DNA from: Chroococcidiopsis sp. CCMEE 29
GTDB lineage: Bacteria; Cyanobacteriota; Cyanobacteriia; Cyanobacteriales; Chroococcidiopsidaceae
Assembly: GCF_023558375.1 (NCBI RefSeq)
Contig: NZ_CP083761.1
Location: 3,460,501 to 3,524,500, forward strand
Direction: 5' to 3'
DNA length: 64,000 nt
The translations under genes were made by a program, and so were the position numbers. The notes beneath the pieces are model-generated. The model was not told where the DNA came from and did no database searches. It saw only the letters and a list, made by a program, of their open reading frames with translations. This document shows, in pieces, positions 57,419-64,000 of this stretch. How positions within the stretch are numbered: the first letter of the stretch is position 1; every line of letters begins with the position of its first letter.

Positions 57419-57665
57419 TCTGAACTTTACAGTCAAATTCAACAAATTACTCCATATATACCCCTGGCAATCATCTTGTCAAAAGACAGGTTGTAAAACT
57501 TATCTTTAGTGCCCAATTTTACTTTAATTAGGAGAATTATTTATCTACTCAGAGCTATTTAAATAGCTTAAAAATTCCTTAGAAAATCAGAGAAAGTCGG
57601 TATTTCATCTAAGAATTGTATACCAGTTATTGCACCAAGCTTTTCATAAATAAGGGAGTGCATTC

Positions 57666-59108
57666 ATGGAATTTTTATCTGACACTGTAGCACTGTCGCG
57701 CATGCAGTTTGCGCTAACTGCTATATTCCATATGCTCTGGCCCGTGCTGAGTACAGGCATGGCAATCTATTTGGTTATCGTTGAGGGACTGTGGCTGAGA
57801 ACTCGCAATTCTGATTACTACTACCATGCCCGCTTTTGGTCGAAGCTTTATGTCCTCAACTTCGGCATCGGTGTGGCTACGGGTATACCAATGGAATTTC
57901 AGTTCGGGACAAACTGGGCACCGTTCTCCGAGGCTGTGGGTAACTTTTTTGGCAGCATTATGGGGTTTGAAGCTACTTGGGCATTCATGCTGGAGGCTGC
58001 TTCTCTAGGTATTATGGTGTTCGGCTGGGAGCGCGTTAATCCCATCATTCACTATATCTCCACAATTCTGGTTGCTTTCGGCGCAAACGCATCAACATTC
58101 TGGATTTTAACGGCAAGCTCCTGGATGCAAACGCCTGCAGGTGGGGAACTGGTTAATGGCAAGTTTGTGATTAACGATTATTTTCAGGCGATCTTCAATC
58201 CTTTCATGCGGAACAGCGTTCTCCACATGTTCTTTGGCACATTAGAGACTTCACTGTTTGTGATTGGTGGGATTAGCGCCTGGTACATTCTCAATAATCG
58301 CCATCATGCTTTCTTTTCTAAGGCTTTGAAGATTGTCTTAGCGGCGGCGATCGCCGTTGCCCCGTTGCAGATCTACATTGGACACTTGAGTGCCGAACAA
58401 GTGTACAAACTTCAGCCTTCAAAACTAGCAGCAATGGAAGCTCAGTGGAACACTATACCAGCTGGACAATCTGCTGATTGGAGCATTCTGGCTTGGCCTA
58501 ATGACAAAGCAGAAAAAAATGACTGGGAAATCGCAATTCCTAATGGATTGGGATACATTCTGGAACTCAAAAAAAATCTCTCTGAACCTGTACAAGGGCT
58601 GAAGGAATGGAAACCTGAAGATCGACCTCACCTCCTGCCTTTGATCTACTATTCTTTCCGCATCATGGTTGGCATCGGGTTCTTTCTGGCGGGACTCATG
58701 CTATGGAGCTTACTGCAGTGGTTACGTGGTAAGCTCTCTCCAGAAGACATTACCCAGCAACGGTGGCTGATGCGTGCCTGGATCTTCGCAGCTCCCTTGG
58801 GCTACATTGCAGTAGATTCAGGTTGGATTGTGCGCTGTGTCGGACGACAGCCGTGGACTGTCTATAAACAAATTCGTACAGTTGACTCTGCCTCCAATCT
58901 GCCTCCTAGCAACGTCTTAACGACTTTAATTATCTTTACAGGAACCTACATTCTTTTGTTGTTTGCTGCCTTATACTTTGGCAGCCGCATTATCCGTAGA
59001 GGTCCAAATTTAGACTTACCAATACCAGGGATTGAAACAAAACCTGCAATAAATACCACTCCTGGAGAGTTTGTTCGAGATGAACGTCCCGTAGAAGCAA
59101 AACAGTAG
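57666..59108 (+). CDS. cydA: Cytochrome bd-type quinol oxidase subunit I
   Basis: A 480-residue membrane subunit of bd-type oxidase with nine or so helices. It reduces O2 to water using quinol. It holds the haem-ligand His of AIFHMLWPVLS (near residue 19) and the paired Glu in GFEATWAFMLEAASLG (E-x7-E). The short Q loop is of the cyanide-insensitive type. In the conserved GRQPW motif the preceding residue normally found as Glu (E445 in E. coli) is Cys here: IVRCVGRQPWTVY. The start is ATG at 57666 preceded by aaataaggg. cydB follows 8 bp later. Confidence 0.93.
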   Translation: MEFLSDTVALSRMQFALTAIFHMLWPVLSTGMAIYLVIVEGLWLRTRNSDYYYHARFWSKLYVLNFGIGVATGIPMEFQFGTNWAPFSEAVGNFFGSIMGFEATWAFMLEAASLGIMVFGWERVNPIIHYISTILVAFGANASTFWILTASSWMQTPAGGELVNGKFVINDYFQAIFNPFMRNSVLHMFFGTLETSLFVIGGISAWYILNNRHHAFFSKALKIVLAAAIAVAPLQIYIGHLSAEQVYKLQPSKLAAMEAQWNTIPAGQSADWSILAWPNDKAEKNDWEIAIPNGLGYILELKKNLSEPVQGLKEWKPEDRPHLLPLIYYSFRIMVGIGFFLAGLMLWSLLQWLRGKLSPEDITQQRWLMRAWIFAAPLGYIAVDSGWIVRCVGRQPWTVYKQIRTVDSASNLPPSNVLTTLIIFTGTYILLLFAALYFGSRIIRRGPNLDLPIPGIETKPAINTTPGEFVRDERPVEAKQ

Positions 59109-59116
59109 GAGATTGT

Positions 59117-60133
59117 ATGGAGACGCTAAAGTATTTTCTACCCCAAGTCTGGTTTGGGATTTTGGCTCTGTTCCTCTTTCTCTACGTCATGCTGGATGGG
59201 TTTGACTTAGGGGTAGGTATTTTGTCTCTGACTTCCTCCAATGAGGAACGGCGGAGTATCTTGATGACCAGCTTGAGCAACATTTGGGATGCTAACGAAA
59301 CTTGGCTAGTGCTGATGGGAGGCAGCCTGTTTGGGGCATTTCCCCTAGCCTATGCCACGATCCTGAATGCCCTCTACATTCCGGTTTGTGTAATGTTGTT
59401 TGGGTTGATCTTTCGTGCCGTGGCATTTGAGTTTCGCGAGCAAGCAAACCGCAAATTCTTTTGGAATGTAGCCTTTGGTGCTGGGAGTTTCCTAGCAGCA
59501 CTCGGTCAAGGATTCGCCCTTGGTGCTGTACTAGCAGGTATTAAAGTGGATGAGGTAGGTCACTTTGTCGGCACAACCTGGGACTGGCTGAGTTGGCAGT
59601 CAGTGGTGACAGCTTTGACGCTGATCCAAGGCTACGTCCTGATTGGCTCAACCTATCTGATCTGGAAAACAGAGGGAGAAGTGCAGACAACCCATTATAA
59701 AACTGCCAAAATTGCAGCTTGGACAACACTGCTGGGAGCAATTTTCATCACAATCACAACTCCCATCTTTTACGAAAGTGCCAGGACTCGCTTGTTTCAG
59801 CAGCCGCTCGTTTATATCTTTGGCATTATTCCCGTCCTCGGAATCTTGCTGATCTCGCAACTTCTCACCAGCCTCGGTCGCCGACAAGAACGAGCACCTT
59901 TCGTCTGGACAATTCTCATTTTTGTGCTGACGTTTATTGGGCTGGCGTTAGTTGTCTTCCCCTACATCATTCCCCCCCAAATTACCATCTATGAGGCAGC
60001 TGCCGATCCAAGTGCGCTGGTCTTCATGCTGATCTTTGTTGGCTTCCTCATCCCCGTTATGTTGTTCTACAACATCTACCAATATGTCGTTTTTCGGGGT
60101 AAAGTCACTGCTGACGGACACTACGGGGATTAG
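59117..60133 (+). CDS. cydB: Cytochrome bd-type quinol oxidase subunit II
   Basis: A 338-residue membrane protein with about eight helices, the partner of CydA. It begins METLKYFLPQVWFGILALFLFLYVMLDGFDLGVG, the typical CydB start (LDGFDLG). Other conserved parts are NIWDANETWLVLMGGSLFGAFP and FRAVAFEFR. It lies 8 bp after cydA with aggaga in the gap and is surely cotranscribed. Together they give an oxygen-tolerant respiratory branch in the cytoplasmic or thylakoid membrane. No small CydX-like gene was recognised downstream. Confidence 0.94.
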   Translation: METLKYFLPQVWFGILALFLFLYVMLDGFDLGVGILSLTSSNEERRSILMTSLSNIWDANETWLVLMGGSLFGAFPLAYATILNALYIPVCVMLFGLIFRAVAFEFREQANRKFFWNVAFGAGSFLAALGQGFALGAVLAGIKVDEVGHFVGTTWDWLSWQSVVTALTLIQGYVLIGSTYLIWKTEGEVQTTHYKTAKIAAWTTLLGAIFITITTPIFYESARTRLFQQPLVYIFGIIPVLGILLISQLLTSLGRRQERAPFVWTILIFVLTFIGLALVVFPYIIPPQITIYEAAADPSALVFMLIFVGFLIPVMLFYNIYQYVVFRGKVTADGHYGD

Positions 60134-60160
60134 AGACAGGACTAGGCAGAGGCGATCGCT

Positions 60161-60592
60161 TTATTTCCCAATATCTTCATCCCATAGTTGAGGATTTTTT
60201 TGAATAAACTCTCTCATCAACTGCTTACACTCATCCAAATCTAAATTAATGACTTCAACGCCGTGGGATTCCATAAATTCCTTGGCACCAGAGAAGGTTT
60301 CTGACTCACCCGCAATCACTTTTTTAATCCCAAACTGAACAACTGCTCCAGCACAGAGATAGCAAGGCATCAAGGTAGAATACAGCGTCGTATCCTGGTA
60401 ATTGCCGATTCTGCCAGCATTACGAAGACAATCAATTTCAGCGTGAGTAACAGGGTCATTGTCTTGGACGCGCTTGTTGTGTCCTCTACCGACAATCTGC
60501 CTGTTTTTGACAATGACTGAACCGATGGGAATGCCGCCTTCTTGTAATCCTTGTTTTGCTTCGGCGATCGCAGCTTCCATAAAATCATCCAT
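60161..60592 (-). CDS. Cytosine deaminase, yeast FCY1 type
   Basis: A 143-residue zinc hydrolase of the cytidine-deaminase fold. The zinc and catalytic motifs are HAEIDCLRNAGR (His and Glu) and MPCYLCAGAVVQFGI (two Cys). The sequence resembles yeast cytosine deaminase (FCY1), including DTTLYSTLMPC, EVINLDLDECKQLMREFI and the closing WDEDIG, rather than bacterial CodA. It probably converts cytosine to uracil. It is divergent from a nucleoside hydrolase gene with only 17 bp between the start codons, suggesting a linked salvage pathway. The start ATG has aggaga upstream. Confidence 0.85.
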   Translation of the reverse strand: MDDFMEAAIAEAKQGLQEGGIPIGSVIVKNRQIVGRGHNKRVQDNDPVTHAEIDCLRNAGRIGNYQDTTLYSTLMPCYLCAGAVVQFGIKKVIAGESETFSGAKEFMESHGVEVINLDLDECKQLMREFIQKNPQLWDEDIGK

Positions 60593-60609
60593 AAATTGAT
60601 TCTCCTGCT

Positions 60610-61533
60610 ATGTCCAAACAACTCGTATTAATGGATCACGATGGCGGTGTTGATGATTATCTAGCAACGATGCTGCTGATGACGATGGATTGTATCGAAT
60701 GCCTAGGCATCATCATTACTCCAGCGGATTGCTATGTCCAACCAGCAGTGAGTGCAACGCGCAAAATTCTCGATTTGATCGGCTGCTTTGATATCCCAGT
60801 TGCAGAAAGCACTGTGCGCGGTATTAACCCCTTCCCAAGTCTCTACCGCCGAGATTCTTTTATTGTCGATCACCTCCCCATCCTGAATGAGAGCGAAACA
60901 ATTCGCACTCCTCTAGTGGCGGAAACCGGTCAAGAATTTATGGTGCGGGTGTTGGCTCAAGCTTCTGAACCAGTAACGCTGATGGTAACAGGTCCGTTGA
61001 CCACAGTAGCAGCTGCCTTGGATAAAGCACCAGAGATTGAAGCAAAGATTAAACAGATTGTCTGGATGGGGGGTGCACTGAATGTCTCCGGTAATGTGGA
61101 AAAGAGCCTTGAGGCGGGACAGGATGGTTCGGCAGAATGGAATGCGTATTGGGACCCACTTGCAGCTGAGCGAGTGTGGCAGACACAGATTGGAATTTTA
61201 ATGTGTCCTTTAGATCTGACTAACCAGGTCCCAGTTACATCCGAGTTAGTGCAACAGTTAGGTAAACAACGCCGATATCCATTGTCCGATTTGGCTGGAC
61301 AATGTTACGCACTAGTCATTCCACAGGATTACTATTTCTGGGATGTGCTGGCAACAGCTTATCTAGCACACCCGGAGTTCTATCAACTGCGCGAGTGGGA
61401 GACGATGATTGTAACGACTGGTCTTAGTCAAGGACGTACCAAGATTGTATCTGGAGGTCGTAAAATTCAGGCAATGGATCGAGTAGATGTATCTAGCTTT
61501 TCCACTTATATTTTGCAACAATGGGCGCGTTAG
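60610..61533 (+). CDS. Inosine-uridine nucleoside hydrolase family protein
   Basis: A 307-residue nucleoside N-ribohydrolase. The Ca2+-binding N-terminus reads MDHDGGVDDYLAT, matching the family motif DxDxGxDDxxA. Further family segments are LMVTGPLTTVAAAL, IKQIVWMGGALNVSGN and EWNAYWDPLAAERVW (normally EFN-DP). It cleaves ribonucleosides to base and ribose. Ribokinase in this window (51560) and the divergent cytosine deaminase fit a nucleoside salvage route. Starts 17 bp from the deaminase start. Confidence 0.88.
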   Translation: MSKQLVLMDHDGGVDDYLATMLLMTMDCIECLGIIITPADCYVQPAVSATRKILDLIGCFDIPVAESTVRGINPFPSLYRRDSFIVDHLPILNESETIRTPLVAETGQEFMVRVLAQASEPVTLMVTGPLTTVAAALDKAPEIEAKIKQIVWMGGALNVSGNVEKSLEAGQDGSAEWNAYWDPLAAERVWQTQIGILMCPLDLTNQVPVTSELVQQLGKQRRYPLSDLAGQCYALVIPQDYYFWDVLATAYLAHPEFYQLREWETMIVTTGLSQGRTKIVSGGRKIQAMDRVDVSSFSTYILQQWAR

Positions 61534-61980
61534 CTCTGGCTAGGGAGACAAGCTGGCGATCGCTTTGTTGGTCAAACCACTAAGATCCTCAGCGGCTGAA
61601 GGATTTATGAAATAATTGTAACCTTTTATAAAGAGTCTCTACCGCTGTCTGCCTTAATACTCTAAGTATTAGTACTTGCTGATTCAGAAGAGTAAAGTCT
61701 TGTTAAAAAATATATAAAAATCTTGCTTTTGACTACCAAAGAATTTGATAATTAATTCTGACTGAGCATTCAGGTTGTAATAAACTGAAAGATTTTCAGA
61801 GCATCTAGCTCGTTAAGATACCTTAGCTAATTGCTGGAAAGCAAAGTAACGCTGTTAGTTAAAAGTGTTGCGATGTAGAAATTGCGTAGATCAAACAGAC
61901 CTTACTTAAAAGCTAATAATTCTCAGTACTTTTCAAATTTTGCAGTTAAATTTGTTGCATAAACGCCAGGAGCAGTTGTA
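61534..61980. other. Intergenic region, promoter of the following gene likely
   Basis: About 450 bp. It is A+T-rich from about 61670 on (for example ttaaaaaatatataaaaatc near 61700) and contains no reading frame or repeat of note. It probably holds the promoter of the Ala/Lys-rich protein gene. Confidence 0.4.
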
Positions 61981-62661
61981 ATGAGCGGTTTTATCAAAAC
62001 TATCAAAAACTTATTGAGTGGCATTCTATCTTTCTTTATTGGGCTTCTTGGTGGTAAGAAGTCTGAGCAAAACAAGCCCAACACACCTTCATCGGTAGAA
62101 AAGCTGGCAGAAGCCACTAGTTCATCAGCAGAACAACTGGCAGACGCCACTGCCAAAACTAGCAGCGGGATTGTATCTTCCTTCACTGAGCTTGTCGGTA
62201 GGGAGAAGTCTGAGAAAAACAAGCCCAGCCAAGCTTCATCTAAAAATCGGAAACGCAGCGGTTACTTTATGGAACTGGATGAAGCTGAGGAGATGAAGTC
62301 TGGTAATGGCAATCAACCAGCCAAGGCAGATGCAAAAACTCCAAAATCAGTTGCAAAGGCTCAACCTGCCAAAGCAGAATCAGCCCAAGCAAACAAAGCT
62401 GATGCCAAGGCTCAACCTGCTAAAGAACCTGCTAAAGAAGTTGAGCTAGTTCAAACTGCCCAAGGGGTTAAGGCTGAACCCGCCAAGAAAGAAAAAGCAG
62501 CGGCAGCAAGTGCTAATGGTCAAACTCAAACTGAAACGACATTTGCACCTAAATATCTCGCCCCGTCGGTCACTTCCTCAAATGGTCGTCGTCGTCCAGG
62601 ACCCAGTATGAACAACTTCTTAGACATGGCGCGTCAAGTCAAAACTCCCGGCAAAGCCTAA
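61981..62661 (+). CDS. Ala/Lys/Pro-rich protein with conserved C-terminal motif
   Basis: This 226-residue protein has an N-terminal hydrophobic helix (residues about 3-25: FIKTIKNLLSGILSFFIGLLGG) that may bind a membrane, then a long disordered Ala/Lys/Pro/Gln-rich middle (many AQPAKA-like units) and a short conserved-looking end, RRRPGPSMNNFLDMAR. I do not recognise a characterised family, though the RRRPGPS ending suggests a cyanobacterial protein group. The ATG is preceded by cgccaggagcag, giving a strong ribosome binding site. Its 3' end overlaps the TPR gene by 4 bp on the other strand. Confidence 0.7.
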   Translation: MSGFIKTIKNLLSGILSFFIGLLGGKKSEQNKPNTPSSVEKLAEATSSSAEQLADATAKTSSGIVSSFTELVGREKSEKNKPSQASSKNRKRSGYFMELDEAEEMKSGNGNQPAKADAKTPKSVAKAQPAKAESAQANKADAKAQPAKEPAKEVELVQTAQGVKAEPAKKEKAAAASANGQTQTETTFAPKYLAPSVTSSNGRRRPGPSMNNFLDMARQVKTPGKA

Positions 62662-63773
62662 CAACACCCAGCCTGATTCTTAACAAAGACTAGCCCACTA
62701 TATAAATGAAAAGCTGGGTCCCAATTCGTCTCCGTCCTGCGAAACAGGTGAATGTGAGACTGAAGGCGACCTAGCATTTCTGTTTGCTCTAGCACCGTCT
62801 CAGCAAAAGGTGTGAAATCAGACCAACTTTTGGCATGAGTCAGTTGTTGATCAAGGCAACCAGTTAAGTTGTTCCAGTTAATTCTGGTAGTCATCTGGCT
62901 GTTGATTTGACTCTGCTGCTTTGAGATCGCAACGTCATGCTGAAATTGGTAACTTTTATCGTGGAGCCTCAGAATACAAAGCTTGCTTGGGAGGTGTAAA
63001 TCGCAAAATTGAGCATAGTCTTGGGTCTGGGTTTTGCGTTTTAACTTGCCTCGGGCATCGAGATCCACTACTTGTTCAAAAATTGGTAACAGTCCTGTTA
63101 CGCGCTGGGTTACTTCTGACCAGTTGAAACTAAGAGAACCTAGCTGTCCCTGTTCATTTTGACAAACAACTGTGGCTGGCGGAACAGCTGATTGAAAATA
63201 GTTGACTTGAAAAACTTGAATTCTCTGAATTTCTGCGAGTGTTGCCCAGAAACAAGGGACACCAGATTTACGCAGATTTTGACCTAAAAAGCGCAGTTCT
63301 CCAATCTGACCAGTCCGGCAAAGCCGCCAGCCTCGACTAGGTAATTGTAGCCGTGCCGTATAGGGGTCTAGCTGCATAATCTGGGCAAACTTTTGGGCAG
63401 CTGTAGTTTTGATTTCAGTCGGGACAGGTTCTAAGACCAATACCCCCATCTGAGTATTGCTGGGGTCAGCGGTAGCCTGAGCAATGGCTTGTTGTCGTTG
63501 TTCTGTGGCGATGCCTTCGGCAAGCTTCGCTAACGCTTCTAGTCGTTGCAAACCTTGACGTGCTTGAGCCACAATCTTACTATTGATTGCACTACGCAGC
63601 AGTTGCCGATAAATATCTTCTGCTGCTTCCAACTTGCCAGATACTTCATGCAAACGTCCGAGATAAAATTGCACCCAAGGGTCTTGGGGCGACTTATGCA
63701 GCATTTCTTTGAGTAATTCAGCTGCAGTGCGATAGTCTTGGCGTTCAAAGGCAGCGGCAACTTGCTCAAGCAT
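62658..63773 (-). CDS. TPR-repeat protein
   Basis: A 371-residue protein with N-terminal tetratricopeptide repeats (residues about 3-70: AAFERQDYRTAAELLKEMLHKSPQDPWVQFYLGRLHEVSGKLEAAEDIYRQLLR) and a C-terminal soluble domain with several Trp and Gln-rich segments (GLLPIFEQVVDLDARGKLKRKTQ). The C-terminal part has no family I recognise. It may be a scaffold or regulatory protein. It ends in a tail-to-tail overlap with the preceding plus-strand gene and starts about 50 bp from the rsmE fragment on the same strand, so the two could be cotranscribed. Confidence 0.75.
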   Translation of the reverse strand: MLEQVAAAFERQDYRTAAELLKEMLHKSPQDPWVQFYLGRLHEVSGKLEAAEDIYRQLLRSAINSKIVAQARQGLQRLEALAKLAEGIATEQRQQAIAQATADPSNTQMGVLVLEPVPTEIKTTAAQKFAQIMQLDPYTARLQLPSRGWRLCRTGQIGELRFLGQNLRKSGVPCFWATLAEIQRIQVFQVNYFQSAVPPATVVCQNEQGQLGSLSFNWSEVTQRVTGLLPIFEQVVDLDARGKLKRKTQTQDYAQFCDLHLPSKLCILRLHDKSYQFQHDVAISKQQSQINSQMTTRINWNNLTGCLDQQLTHAKSWSDFTPFAETVLEQTEMLGRLQSHIHLFRRTETNWDPAFHLYSGLVFVKNQAGCC

Positions 63774-63823
63774 GAATTGATTTTAGCTCAATCGCCTTTA
63801 GCCGCCCTCAATTCATCTCATAC

Positions 63824-64000
63824 TTATGTAGATCCAGATTCTAATACTGCCGCTGTTAGGGATAAAGCAACCACGGGTGCTGTAACAGCTCTAAGGATGC
63901 GACGACCTAGCGAAACAGGTTGAAATCCAGCTGCGATCGCACACTCAACCTCAGCAGCAGTCCATCCCCCTTCTGGACCAGTGGCGATCAACATCTTAGA
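63824..64000 (-). CDS. rsmE: 16S rRNA m3U1498 methyltransferase, C-terminal part
   Basis: This is the C-terminal 58 residues of a gene that continues beyond the window. The frame reads IATGPEGGWTAAEVECAIAAGF and VSLGRRILRAVTAPVVALSL, which match the SPOUT-fold SAM-binding knot of RsmE (usual forms IGPEGGFS and LGPRILRAETA). The enzyme methylates U1498 of 16S rRNA at N3. The stop codon is at 63824-63826. The frame is open to the window end. Confidence 0.85.
   Translation of the reverse strand, partial: SKMLIATGPEGGWTAAEVECAIAAGFQPVSLGRRILRAVTAPVVALSLTAAVLESGST

Overview
The window comes from a cyanobacterial chromosome. The signs are the cytochrome b6f genes petB and petD, a CtpA-type processing protease next to them, the fused pantothenate synthetase/cytidylate kinase typical of cyanobacteria, and the octamer GCGATCGC (HIP1), which recurs very densely. 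It also carries families of short non-coding repeats. No rRNA, tRNA or CRISPR array was recognised. Most of the DNA is compact housekeeping sequence. The accessory parts are a restriction-modification scar, two insertion sequences, a four-copy miniature element and many simple repeats.

Layout. 1-933: C-terminal part of a phosphoketolase. 969-2970: an A+T-rich HaeIII/NgoPII-type restriction-modification pair, with the nuclease frameshifted and the methyltransferase intact. 3238-7593 (minus): DMT-family transporter, Eis-like acetyltransferase, ligA. 7876-13529 (plus): small membrane protein, gyrA, lnt, MOSC protein. 13546-15220: miniature element, IS1-family insertion and a PIN-domain gene beheaded by it. 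15524-20788: DUF4126 protein, kinase-like protein, trmFO, site-2-type protease, MBL-fold protein. 20797-27420 (minus): a complete TetR/HlyD/ABC drug-exporter locus resembling E. coli cecR-ybhGFSR, with the same 20-bp operator-like palindrome on both sides of the regulator. 27479-30249: ctpA, then petB-petD. 30525-36975: small membrane and secreted proteins, an RDD/pentapeptide-repeat fusion, a small barrel-like protein and a hydroxylase/dehydrogenase fusion. 37022-44975: purM, an rlpA-like gene, panC/cmk, superoxide dismutase, ppk. 45017-51265: truncated M16 peptidase, di-heme cytochrome, CHAD protein, hypothetical protein, DUF3616 protein. 51560-55951: ribokinase, SLH mini-protein and two tandem cytochrome P450s. 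55958-57418: IS5-family element and two miniature elements. 57666-64000: cydAB, a cytosine deaminase/nucleoside hydrolase divergent pair, an Ala/Lys/Pro-rich protein, a TPR protein and the end of rsmE.

Functional links. Photosynthetic electron transport (petB, petD, with ctpA as a neighbour) and a bd-type quinol oxidase (cydAB) are both present, with superoxide dismutase and a di-heme peroxidase-like protein. Phosphate storage may link ppk with the CHAD protein 3 kb downstream. The TetR/exporter locus looks like one regulated unit.

The most unusual signal is that sequences of the same kind as the intergenic simple repeats are carried in frame inside conserved genes (ligA, three places in lnt, panC), and one exact 46-bp repeat is coding in lnt but supplies the stop codon of the exporter gene hlyD. 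Genome decay is visible at the nuclease, the PIN toxin and the M16 peptidase. I did not find a clearly novel multi-gene system. The strongest candidates for follow-up are the in-frame repeat elements, the paired TetR operators and the P450 pair.
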